This document shows, piece by piece, positions 1 to 9,716 of a DNA stretch of 64,000 nucleotides. The notes beneath the pieces are model-generated. The model worked only from the letters and a program-made list of their open reading frames with translations. It did no database searches and was not told the DNA's origin. Numbering within the stretch: the first letter of the stretch is position 1; every line of letters begins with the position of its first letter. This DNA is from Cymbidium sinense (lineage: Eukaryota; Streptophyta; Magnoliopsida; Asparagales; Orchidaceae). The stretch lies in assembly GCA_021442155.1 (NCBI GenBank), contig CM038220.1, positions 77,425,817 to 77,489,816 on the forward strand, written 5' to 3'. The position numbers and the translations under genes were made by a program.

Positions 1-174
1 GCGTGACTATATTTGTTGTTATTTTGATTCCATTATCGACCATTCTCATATACAATTTTGTAATCCCGTTGTCGGGAAAATTTTATACTCTAAAACAAAT
101 ACAACGTCACTGTGTCTTTGGACTCCATGAAAAAAAAAAGCGTAAACTTTTACTCAATCGGTTTTCTACCAACA
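1..174 (+). repeat. T1 5' LTR, 3' end only
   Basis: Aligns by eye with the end of the T1 3' LTR (about 3,270-3,540). Both share the stretch around the words AATCCCGTTGTCGGGAAAA and the run before GTAAACTTTTACTC. The LTR ends in CA at 174. The upstream part lies outside the window. Confidence 0.7.
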
Positions 175-195
175 GTTTGGCGTCATGGAAACTAA
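175..195 (+). other. T1 primer-binding site (eroded)
   Basis: Two bases after the LTR end comes TTGGCGTCATGGAAAC. It looks like a shortened TTGGCGCC..TGTGGGAA primer site of the kind common in plant Tat-lineage elements. T2 and T3 have related eroded sites at the same place. The tRNA was not identified. Confidence 0.5.
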
Positions 196-429
196 TTCTC
201 ACCATTTTATCTTATATGGCAACCAAGTTTCTCAACAAGATCAAAACCACCATCGAGTGGAGCATTTCAAACTTTCAAGGAGCGCAAGCGAAGAATGAAG
301 ATTTATCAAACTTCGTTCCTTCAGATTTTATTGAAAACTGGGGGGAAACTCTTAATCTCAAAAGATTATCCAAATCAATATTCTGGATATCTAATTGATT
401 ATCAGTTAGAAAAGCAAGTCAGCAATACC

Positions 430-1078
430 AATGAAAAAGGCCAAAGTTAAGGAGCAACTTTGGATACAATCACAAACGGATGTTAATTCTACCTCTTCCA
501 TACAGGTTAACATCATCGGGTAACACTCTCACAAACAACCTCGGATGGGTCAAAGATCCTCAGCGGATTCAATTCAACCTCTTTCATACGGGTTAACGTG
601 TGAAGCACTCGACAACCGGATAGGTGAAAAGGTCCGTGGACTTCTGGTCTCTTCCACGTTAACATCATCGGTAACACTCGACAAACAATCTGGATGGGTC
701 AAAATCCTCGGATTCAATTCAACCTCTTCCATAGGTTAACATCATTGGTAACACCCGACAAACAACCGGATGGGTCAAAATTCTCGGATTGATTGACCTC
801 TTCCATACAGTTAGCGTCGCCGGGTACCTAACAAACAATCTCGGATGGGTCAAAATCCTCATTGGATTCATTCAACTCTTCCATACAGGTTAATCGGGTA
901 ACACTCGACAAACAACCTCGAGATGGGTCAAAATTCCTGGATTGATTCACCTCATGCAGTTAACGTCAGCGAAGACTCGACAAACAAACTAGGATAGGTC
1001 AAAGGTCCTTGGATTCAATTGACCTCTTCCATACAGTTAACGTCGTCAGTCACTCGACAAATAACCAGTTAAAGATCC
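430..1078 (+). repeat. Tandem array, unit about 73-78 bp, in T1
   Basis: Seven to eight imperfect units. The word GGATGGGTCAAA or a variant recurs near 543, 619, 691, 768, 842, 920 and 993. Each unit also holds a CTCTTCCATACGGTTAACG-like word and CACTCGACAAACAACC. The same repeat family fills 23,200-24,580 in T3. Short open frames across it are by-products of the repeat. Confidence 0.8.
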
Positions 1079-1735
1079 CGATCGCATCATCACAGTCATC
1101 AGCATTCGGCGCCCGGTCGCCACCATCGGCTTACCGTTGCCGATTCTGCTGCCACCACCCTGCCGACCATACATGGCCCGTTGCGTCATTAGTTGCGACT
1201 ACCGACCATCATCGGATCAACCATTCATCATCGCGGTCATCCCCAGCGGCTGACCGGCGCTGATGCTGCGATTGTCGCCATTTACCGCACCAACCACTCG
1301 TAGGCAACCGTCGCCCGTAGCAGACCATTATCGCCGGTCCGCGTCGCTGCGCGGTCATATCCGGCGGTTGCATCGTCGGCGTTATCTCGCGACCGCACAT
1401 CACCGCGGCCGACCATGCAATCCATTGGTCACCACCATCGTCGGCTGGTCATCCCATTCTGGACACGGTCACCACCGTCGCTCTGGCCGGGTTGCCGCTT
1501 CACCACCCCGTGGGCCAGCCACCACCATCGCAGATCACCGCCATCGCCCTGCCGTCAGTCACCATATCGCATCTCGGTCACCAACGTCGTAGGTCATCCC
1601 CATTTCGGCCTTGGTCGCCACCATCATTACCGTCGCTGATTCGCGTAGACCACCCCGGCGGACCCACCACCGTCGGGGCGCCGCGTCAACCCGTCTCGGT
1701 TATCATCCGCGATGATCGCTCCGACGGTCGGTCCG
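1079..1735. repeat. GC-rich, CCACCATCG-like low-complexity block of T1
   Basis: A block rich in CACCATCG, GCCGACC and CCGTCG words without a clean period. It has several overlapping open frames on both strands, none of which resembles a known protein. Blocks of similar character follow the 75-bp array in T3 (about 23,880-24,150 and 24,580-24,760). I read it as non-coding element interior. Confidence 0.6.
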
Positions 1736-1990
1736 GCGGTCGGTTAACACCTCTTTTGAGGGAAAATCGAGCCTATGAGAACAATCATGCTCGCCGAACT
1801 GGTCCAGAGATCAGTTAACATATCTTTCGAGGGAAAACTAGAGCCTTGTCGTATGAACTACGGATCTTGATCGCCTTCGAACCCGGTCGGTCCGACGAGG
1901 TCAGTTAACACCTCTTTCGAGGGAAAAGTGGAGCCTTGTCTTATGAACTACGGGCCTTGATCGTCTCCAAACGATCTTCTCTCAAGAAGA
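1735..1990 (-). repeat. Short array of the 90-bp repeat family in T1
   Basis: About three diverged units marked by GGTTAACACCTCTTTTGAGG, GAGCCTTGTC and GAACTACGG..TTGATCG. On the other strand these match the better preserved 90-bp array at 5,105-5,830 in T2 and the core of the array at 24,780-25,800 in T3. Relative to its own LTRs the array lies in the same direction as in T2. Confidence 0.7.
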
Positions 1991-2682
1991 GAATGTGCCT
2001 TCTCGAGCCTGGGATTTTATAGACCCCATAGAAGGTCAAAACTTAATAAAAATCACCCAAAATTGCTCAAAATAGGCACAAAGCGGCGAAAATAGACATT
2101 TTACCTAACCTGCGATAATAGTCTGCGGGCGATGGACCTCAGCGAGCAGTCGCGTCTTCTGCTGTGTGGCCGCTCCTCGAGCGTTCATAGCCGCCACACA
2201 GCCTCGCCGCGACCCCATCGTTCGCGACCGTAGACCCTCACCGAACCGCCACGACCCTCGGCATGACCCGCATGCTGCAGCCGTGGCAGCTCCTCAGCGA
2301 TCGACCACCACCCAGCGTTCGGTAGCGACCATTCCATCATCCCCCGGACCAAAATTGCGGCCAGCCATGCGACCAGCGTTACCATTGCTAAGCAACTGCG
2401 GTTTATTTATGGGTTATATTCCAGAAATTTGCGTAGCGCTAGATTCTGCGATTACGTTAATCCAACCAACTGTAAGTGCGTAAATGTCTGCATGAGTCCA
2501 TAACCAAATCTTGCGTGCCGCGTACATCGACCCACCTCCAGTGGTCATAATCTTATGCTCCCATGAAGATCTTCTCTCAAAATGTATGGTTAATGGACAT
2601 AATTTCATTGAAGAATTTGTTATTTTCAATATTACATATATATTTTTGGATGATTGAGATAATATCATCCAAAATAGGGCAA
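1991..2682 (+). other. T1 3' interior and polypurine-like end
   Basis: An AT-rich stretch, a GC-rich block (about 2,110-2,390) and an AT-rich end. The last part contains CATCCAAAATAGGGC immediately before the LTR, as in T2 (CATCCAAAAATAGGGGG on the - strand), and is the likely plus-strand primer. The open frames here are not recognisable. Confidence 0.5.
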
Positions 2683-3540
2683 TATATGACCGAAAATTCC
2701 ACTAGTCGAGCACGAACCTCGATCTAGAAAGCAATTGTCAGTGAATGGTCGAGATCAAGCACTTAAAATATCATTGGAAACTTTGGTACATTAGTTAAAT
2801 TCCTAAAAAGCTCTCAAATATGGAGTGTTTATAGTAAAATCGAGCGTCTCGACAAGTCGAATCCAAGCCCAAGATCTTACAATTTACTTCATTTGAGCAT
2901 TCAAATACACAAAATACATCATATGATTAAGGAATCATCATGAGCCATCCGATAGAGAGGAGTGGTTCAGATTTTGCATGTATTTATAGAGACACCACTC
3001 CTCCAATCTATAAATAGTCCCTCATTCCTCATATAAGGGGAGGCCAAGCAAGAGAGAGGAGAGAGCTCTAAAGCTTGTTCAGTTACATTATTGCTATAAT
3101 GACATTATCTTATTGAATGGCATCCATCTAGCATCGTTAGCGCCCGGCTGCATCCTATAATCTCGATATTTCTCCATTTCGAGCCTTCATCTTCGGTCGT
3201 TGTTCCCGTTGTTCACCATCATCTCTTCTTCACTTGCGCAATTGTTATAACACGAGCGTGTATATATATAAACATTTGTTGTCATTACGGGATTCCCATT
3301 ATCAGCCCTTCTCATATACAATTCTGTAATCCCGTTGTCGGGAAAATTTTGTACTCTGAAACAAATACATAGTGGAACATTTTACTGGGCTAGGCCCCGT
3401 GGCTTTTCCCTCTTTTCGAGGTTTTCATGTTAAAATTATGGAGTTTTATTATTAATTCTTCAAACGTATTGTGTGTTGGACTCTAAGATAAAGCTAAGGC
3501 GTAAACTTTTACTCTACTGCAACTAATTTTCTAGCACGCA
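2683..3540 (+). repeat. T1 3' LTR
   Basis: Starts at TATATGAC (the family start is TGATATG; the first G is changed) and ends at TAGCACGCA. A TATA box, TATAAATAG, lies at 3,009-3,017, followed by a short purine-rich leader. It matches the T2 and T3 LTRs along its whole length. Its 3' end lies 37 bp from the 3' end of the oppositely oriented T2 LTR. Confidence 0.8.
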
Positions 3541-3577
3541 ATAAATCTAATATATTTCAAATATATTACATTGGTAT
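3541..3577. other. AT-rich spacer between two head-on LTRs
   Basis: 37 bp separating the T1 (+) and T2 (-) 3' LTRs. It contains a near-palindrome, AATATATTTCAAATATATT. TTGGT at 3,571-3,575 is a candidate T2 target duplication and matches 14,494-14,498, but two extra bases lie before the LTR terminus. Confidence 0.6.
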
Positions 3578-4477
3578 TGCATGCTAGAGAACCAGTTACG
3601 GCAGAATAAAACTTCACACCTTAGTTTCAATGAAAAATCCAGCACTCATGCAGATAGTTGAAAACAAAATAAGGAACTCCGAAATTTTTTACGTTGAAAA
3701 CCCGAAGAGGGTAAAAATCACGGGGCTAGCCGGTAAAATCTTCCACTATGTATCTATTCAATTTAGTTCGATGAAACAAATATGAAAGCAATAATCAGAA
3801 TCAGGCTATAACGTATCTTACAGTTAAGTACATGCGATTGTTGGTAGATTAGTGATGGTGAACGGCGGTCAACGGCAGCAATGTGGTGTGGTAATGATCA
3901 GCGGCGGAATGGCGGTAGTCAGCGGTGGTGACCGGCTGTGGTAACAATGATGATTGATGGTGGTGGTTATCTGAATAACGCGGTGATGGTGACCGGTGGC
4001 AACGATGTGGTAGTGGCAACGATGGATAGCGGGCGCGATGGTGGCGATGGCGGCGGTGGCCGGCGGCCGGCGGTGTTGGCAAAGCGGTGGGCGATTATGC
4101 TTGGAGGATTTTCAAGCTTTAGAACTCTCTCTTCTCAAGCATCCTCATGAAGAATGAGGAGTTATTTATAGATTAGATGCGTTTTATAAATCGTGTAAAA
4201 TCAAACCACTCCATGAGCGGCTCAAAATGATTCCTTGATCATCTAATGTATTTTAATTATTTGAATGCTCAAATGAAATTAGTGAGATCTTAGATTTGTT
4301 AGATCGACTAGAGGCTTCGATGTATTTATAAACACTTCATATGTAAGAGCCAACTAATATCATAAAATTTTCAATTATATTTTAAGCGCTTGATCTGGGT
4401 TAGTCTTAATTGAGAATCAGATTGCCTTCGACATCAAGATTCATGCTTCAATTAGTGAAATTTTAAGTGTCATATCA
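3578..4477 (-). repeat. T2 3' LTR
   Basis: On the - strand it starts at TGATATGACAC (4,477) and ends near TAGCATGCA (3,578). It retains a TATA-like TATAAATAA around 4,162-4,170. Open frames within it (for example the His/Pro-rich one at 3,849-4,082) come from a GGTGGT/ACCACC-rich segment of the LTR and are not genes. Confidence 0.85.
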
Positions 4478-4503
4478 GTTGCCCCCTATTTTTGGATGAA
4501 ATT
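4478..4503 (-). other. T2 polypurine tract
   Basis: On the - strand, ATCCAAAAATAGGGGGCAAC lies immediately before the 3' LTR start. T3 has CCAAAAAATAGCAAC and T1 has CCAAAATAGGGC at the same place. This is the likely plus-strand primer. Confidence 0.65.
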
Positions 4504-4649
4504 ACTTATTTCATCCAAAAATATATTAAATTTTTTTAAATAAAATAACTTTATTTATTATTATGATTTGTAATTGCATATAATATGTATTAATTTATTT
4601 ATTAACTAATTAATTATCAATGTTTATTTATTTCATATATATATATGCA

Positions 4650-4885
4650 TTTAATCTTGAAAGAGATGGAGTTTTTTTAATTAAATGTCATAATGAGGAG
4701 AGAGTTTTTTTTAATTAAATGTCATAATGAGGAGAGAATTTTTTTTAATTAAATGTCATAATGAGGTGAAGGTTTTTTTTTCTAATAAAATGTCATAATG
4801 AGGAGATGATTTTTTTTAAATTAAATGTCATAATAAGGAGAAGGTTTTTTTTCTAATTAAATGCCATAATGAGGAGATGAGTTTA
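4650..4885. repeat. Tandem array, unit 34-37 bp, T2 interior
   Basis: Six units built on TTAAATGTCATAATGAGGAG plus a T-run. The word ATGTCATAATGAGG starts at 4,685, 4,719, 4,753, 4,790, 4,825 and 4,861 (small changes). T-run length accounts for most of the unit-length variation. It is flanked by AT-rich, non-coding interior (4,504-4,650 and 4,886-5,104). Confidence 0.85.
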
Positions 4886-5104
4886 TTTTCTAAAATATAT
4901 TTTCTCTTTCCCCTTACAGTGGATCTATAAAAATCCTCCTATGGTCAAGTAAGGAGACACAACTCCTATATGCTCTAGTGTTCTTCTATGTTGGATGAGA
5001 AATTATTTAGCAGTTCAAGTAGGGTTAAAATTATTTTATTTTTTTCCTTTTTGAGAAATTTTGACCTTCTTCTTAAGAGAAGGTCATTGGCTGATTAGCA
5101 CAGC

Positions 5105-5830
5105 ACTGTGGCGGGCTTTTTCCCGAAGAGGTGTCAAATGTCGGAGACGGGTTTGGAGGTGATCAAGGCCCATAGCTCATACGGTGAGGCTCTGATTTTT
5201 CCTCGAAAGAGGCATCAACTGTTCTTGTCGGACCAACCGGGTTTGGAGGCAATCAAGACCCGTAGTTCATATGGCGAGGTTCCTATTTTCCCTTGAAAGA
5301 GGCATCAACTATCCTCGTCGGACCGACCGGGTTTGGAGGCGATCAAGTCCCGTAACTCATACAGTGAGACTCCAGTTTTTCCTCGAAAGAGGTGTCAATT
5401 ATCCTCGTCGGACCAACCAGATTTAAAGGCGATCAAGGCCCGTAGTTCATACGATGAGGCTCCAGTTTTTCCTCGAAAGAGGCATCAACTGTCCTCGTCG
5501 GACCGACCCAGTTTGGAGGCAATCAAGGCCCGCAGCTCATACGGTGAGGCTTCAATTTTTCCTCGAAAGAGGTGTCAACTATCCTCATCGGACCGACTGG
5601 GTTTGGAGGCGATCAAAGCCCATAGTTCATACGACGAGGGTCCAATTTTCCCTCAAAAGAGGTGTCAACTATCCTCATCGAGCCGACCGAGTTTGGAGGT
5701 GATCAAGGCTCGTAGTTCATACGACGAGGCTTCGATTTTCCCTCGAAAACCTGCCCCTCGCCGTAATCAACCGGGTTTGAGGTGATCAAGGCCCGTAGTT
5801 CATACCGAGGCTCGTTTTCCTCGAGGGCGC
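5105..5830. repeat. 90-bp tandem array of T2, open in one frame as a 30-residue repeat
   Basis: About eight units at an almost constant 90-bp spacing; GTTTGGAGG or variants start at 5,151, 5,241, 5,331, 5,421, 5,511, 5,601 and 5,691. Because 90 is a multiple of three, one + strand frame stays open for 150 codons (5,333-5,785). It reads as a repeated 30-residue motif with EAIKARSSY, FPRKR and QLSSSD words. Nothing else suggests expression. That strand is antisense to gag-pol but parallel to the extra ORF downstream. Homologous arrays occur in T1 and T3. Confidence 0.85.
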
Positions 5831-6030
5831 CAATCCTCCTTGACCGACCGGTCGAGGTGATCGACTCATACTTTCTTGTAGAAATTGATTTTTGAACTCC
5901 AATGGATGGTTCAACTTGATAACCGCCAAGATGGCATGGAAGCATCAATAGGAACCATCCTTCAACAACTAAAGTCCGCGGTAATTTCAGAGTATCATTA
6001 GAGAGGAATAACTTTTTTTTATCTCATATG
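5831..6030. other. T2 interior between array and extra ORF
   Basis: The last decayed 90-bp unit (to about 5,860) followed by AT-rich sequence. No gene seen. Confidence 0.4.
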
Positions 6031-7849
6031 TATGCATATACTTTTTGTCAGATCGTAGGCAAAAAATTTTATCCAAAGCTGTCCGTGAGCGACGAAGTCA
6101 GGAAAGGATATGCCCAAGTATTGAGGTGAGTGAGTTGCTTCACAAAATTCTTAGATTTTTATCTTTTCCTCTATCTTTTTATTTATTTATTATTTATTTT
6201 CATGATGATGAGAAAAAAAAACTCATAACATGCCTACATACGATATATCATCCACTATCACAGATAGTTTAATGGTGCTCCATAGAAATTTCACTTTCAT
6301 AATGAGTTGGTGGCTATTGTTGCCAAAAGTCCGATCGAGCGCTCACCGTAATATTTTACTATTGAGATGATTCTTCGCGGCGGACATTCTCTTTTCCCAA
6401 ATTGATTGAGATCTTTAAAATATGCGGTAGCTTTTATCACAATTTTCATTTCAAGCTTTAGATCATCGCTATTTGACTGCCTTCTTAGAGCGGTGTTATT
6501 TTTGAACATCAAATACTTGTGAATGTGTAGATTCACATGTGATTCTGGGGACATGTTTCTTATCTGCTATAAAGAATTAGATAGAATTTTCACGGATCCA
6601 TCTAGAAATTGGTTTAATGGATTTTTTTGTGAAAAATGAGTGGGCCTCGAGAGATGAGGAAGATTGAATGACCTTCCATCCATCCGATTGAAGAGAATGA
6701 AATCTTAACGACTCTTAATATTCTTGATGCAGGAAGCTTACAACATGAGTTACGCCACATTAAAAAATATATAATTGAAGATAGAATGTTCAAGGTTGGC
6801 CTTTCCATGTGGAGATCTCATGCTCTTCCACAAGACATCAAGTAAAGGTGATGAAAGGTCTCATATTCATGATTCTTTCAAGAAGCCCGTTACGAAATCA
6901 TGGAGATAGCAATATTTCTTCTTTAAAGAAAAAGAAGACATGTGCCGAATACGTCAAATATTTGCGGAGAAAATGTTCGCCCCCAGTTAACCTCTGAGAG
7001 TTTAGCTATCTCAACTCATAATGGGAGATTTTGTTTCTCGAAGCCACATATTCCTGAAGAGGTGTTAAAGCACATATGCATGACGCCAATGAGACAAATT
7101 AGTACGCTTGTCTTCTCCTCCTCCTTCTTTCTCTTTCCTTTTTTTCTTTGTGTAATATTTATGATGATTTTTTTTTGTAGGTAGCTCAACATTATGATGG
7201 CTCATTTGGGTGTCGCTCTAGATGAAATATTGAATTTGTGAAGGTAAAATATATGCAAGCAGTATGAGAAAGATAGTGCTAAGGCCAAAGAAGTGGCGAC
7301 TGAGGATTAGCTAACCGGGTGTAGAACTGAAGCTAGCAAACATGTCAACTTCTCTTTCTCCAAAGATCGAGGGTGACCTCGTGATGAGTGATTGAGGTGA
7401 GGAGAGACTCAGAAAGAGAAAAGACTCAGGCATTTATAGGAGAAGAAAGCTCGAACTAGAGAAGAAAGCATTACAGGATCATCTTTCTAAGAAGGAGTTT
7501 ATAATGTCAGAAGCGGAAGCAAATGAAATCTCCTTAAAGGCCGTGGAAGACTTTAAGAACTCTCTAGCTCATTGCGATACTATCAAAGATCATATCCATG
7601 AAGCTCATAATCATATTCTTGATGTTGAAGTGAATGACTTGGAGAACCAATGTTTAGAGGAAGGCTTCATCTGAGGGTTCCTAAAAAGAAATTGGCTTGG
7701 TACATCACAAAACTGGAGCTAGTATTGAGAATATGTCTCCCAGCCAAGTGTCTAAAGATCCTTCGCCAGATTCAGGAGATGAAGAGGTCGAGAGTGAGTT
7801 TAAGGGAGCATCTCCTAGTGGTGAGGAGGACATTGATATCATGTAGTAT
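6031..7849 (+). pseudogene. T2 antisense extra ORF (aORF) remnant, coiled coil plus acidic tail
   Basis: Runs opposite to gag-pol. It has protein-like segments in several frames: a basic start (6,045-6,125) followed by a GTGAGT donor-like site; a segment around 6,290-6,360; a segment at 6,620-6,840 rich in hydrophobic and charged residues; and a long C-terminal part from about 7,440. The C-terminal part reads as a Glu/Lys/Leu-rich coiled-coil-like helix (about 7,440-7,670) and, after a stop and shift, a Ser/Asp/Glu-rich tail ending DIDIM and a stop at 7,844-7,846. Tat-lineage elements often carry an extra ORF here, and many plant proteins labelled gypsy-type transposon end in such acidic tails. 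I recognise the position and style, not a defined family. Function unknown. Confidence 0.5.
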
Positions 7850-8390
7850 CACTTGAGGATGCATTTTTTTCTTTTATATATGAATTGTTATTTCATATAT
7901 AGAATTTTGATTCTTTCTTATATCATCATGTCAGTGTTGTTAATGATATAAAAAAATTTTGGGTGATCGGCTCTTGTTTTATTTTTACCTATCCGAGGTG
8001 ATTGGTCAGAATATTATTTGACGACGCCAACATGTACAGATGAGACCGTGGGAAGTCCACCAAGGACATTTTGGCCTATCCTAGGTATTAGTCAAAATAT
8101 TATTTGATGTCTTACCTGTATGGAAGAGGTCGTGGGATGTCCACCAAGGACCTTTTGACATATCCTAGGCATTAGCCAAAGTGTTACTTAACTTCTTACC
8201 TATATAGAAGAGGTCGTGGACTATCCACCAAGGACTTTTTAACCTATCATAAGCATTAGTCAAAGTGTTACTTAACTTATACAATGTGAGTTGCGCATTT
8301 CTCAAGTGGGAGAATTAAATGAAGGAGATTATTTATATGCTCGAAAGAAAAAGCTATAAACTCATTACTTTGATAAGGTCGGTGATATAA
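7850..8390. repeat. 84-bp array between aORF and integrase in T2
   Basis: After an AT-rich stretch (7,850-7,960), about 3.5 units repeat. GTCCACCAAGGAC or a variant starts at 8,055, 8,139 and 8,223 (spacing 84), alternating with TATCCTAGG..TTAGTCAAA. This is the zone where gag-pol and the aORF converge. No gene seen. Confidence 0.75.
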
Positions 8391-8469
8391 TCATAAGATG
8401 ATTTTAATATAAATATGAGTATGAAGAGGAAATAACAAACGAGATAAAATAAAAGTTGCAATAATTATG

Positions 8470-9716
8470 CAGTAGGAATTACTGATAATATTTTCAGAGA
8501 TTCTCGTTATTCCAAGTTCGAGGTAAAGTTTTTCCTCGATATCCTTGAGCTTGAATGTTCCCGGCTTGACTATAGCTATAATCACATAAGGGACATCCCA
8601 AAGAGATGAGAGTTTATTACGTTGAAGGCCTTTGCCCATAGCTTCGAGACTTCGTAGGACCAAGTCATCGATAGATATGGGATGGGATTTTACTCTTCTA
8701 TTGAAGTGACGAGCCACCCTTTGGTGGTAAGAAGCAGCCCGAAGTAGAGTCATGTCACGAGTTTTGAGGAGTAGGTCCAGGTGTCATCGGAGTTTTTCTT
8801 CATTACTATCATGATCAAATGATTGAACTCTTGGACTTGGAATCCTGATATCTACTAGTATAATAGCTTCTGTGCCAAAACACAAGTTATATGGTGTCTC
8901 ACCAGTCGAAGTTTGTGATGTTGTGCGGTAAGCCCAAAACATATTAGAGAGCTCATCAACCCATTGCCCCCCAGCCTTCTCAAGATGTGTTTTTAACCCT
9001 TTGAGTATAGTCCTATTAGTAGCTTCAGTCTATCCATTAGTTTGAGGATGGGCTATAGCCGTATGCAGCAGCTGAATGTGAAGATCTTTACAAAAAGATG
9101 TAAAGACTTTTCTAGTAAATTGGGTTCCATTGTCGGTGATGATCTTTGCAATAAGACCGAATCAACATACTATATTTTTCCAAATAAATTATTTAGCATT
9201 TGCCTTCATGATTTTAGCGAGTGGTTCAGCTTCCACTCATTTAGTGAAGTAGTCGACAATTAAAATGATGAACTTTCGTTGCCCTGACGCTACCAAAAAA
9301 GGTCCCATGATATCAATTCCCCATTGAGCAAAAGGCCACGGGCTTTGAAGGGATGAGAGCTCTGCATGCGGCGTGTAAGAGAAGTTAGAGTGCAACTGAT
9401 AACTTGCACACTTTTTTGTGAACTCCAAGGCATCTGGCTTCATCGTAGGCCAATAGAATTGTTGGTTTATAATTTTAAGGGCTAACGCCCTTCCTCCTAG
9501 CTGTTCTCCACATATCCCCAAGTGAACCTCTCTTAATGGGTAATCGGCCTCTGATGGTGAGAGGCATTTAAGGTATGGCCCAGAAAAAGCTCGTTTGTAT
9601 AGTTCATCTCCAATAATAATAAAGTTTGAAGCTTGCCTTCGGAGACAAGCTACATCAGTTGAGTCTTCAAGAAGGGTCCCTTCTTGTAGAAAAGATAGGA
9701 TGAGGTCCATCCGCAA
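8470..9716 (-). pseudogene. T2 integrase domain
   Basis: Would insert element cDNA into the host genome. The N-terminal zinc-binding part (9,716 to about 9,400) has the ICGEQLGGRALALK and FYWPTM words of plant Ty3/gypsy integrases, but the last zinc ligand is Tyr in KKCASYQL. The catalytic core shows the first Asp in GIDIMGPF (about 9,320), the second in KIITDNGTQ (about 9,135) and the Glu in TEATNRTIL (about 9,020). The C-terminal GPY/F-like region (8,753 to about 8,480) has LWDVPYVI and VKPGTFKLKD. Stops and shifts break the frame between about 9,236 and 8,753. It is colinear with integrase in T3 (21,740-23,000). Confidence 0.85.

Larger units (their letters stand above)
1..3540 (+). mobile_element. 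T1: Ty3/gypsy (Tat-type) deletion derivative, 5' end outside window
   Basis: A + strand LTR element without polymerase. In order it shows the last 174 bp of a 5' LTR, a primer-binding-like stretch, about 300 bp of leader, an array of roughly 75-bp repeats, a GC-rich block, a short array of the 90-bp repeat family, a polypurine-like stretch and a complete 3' LTR. The LTR matches those of T2 (3,578-4,477 and 13,674-14,493) and T3 (17,005-17,861 and 26,427-27,314). The internal arrays resemble those 3' of integrase in T3, so T1 is inferred to be a large-deletion, non-autonomous derivative that would depend on a relative's enzymes. The 5' LTR start and target duplication lie outside the window. 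Confidence 0.75.

Noticed and set aside
1009..1818. Overlapping Arg/Pro/His-rich open frames on both strands
   Set aside because: They lie in a GC-rich, low-complexity CACCATCG block of T1. The frames overlap on both strands and resemble no known protein.
4650..8300. CRISPR-like direct repeats (34-37, 84 and 90 bp)
   Set aside because: There are no unique spacers between repeats; they are contiguous tandem arrays in a plant retroelement.
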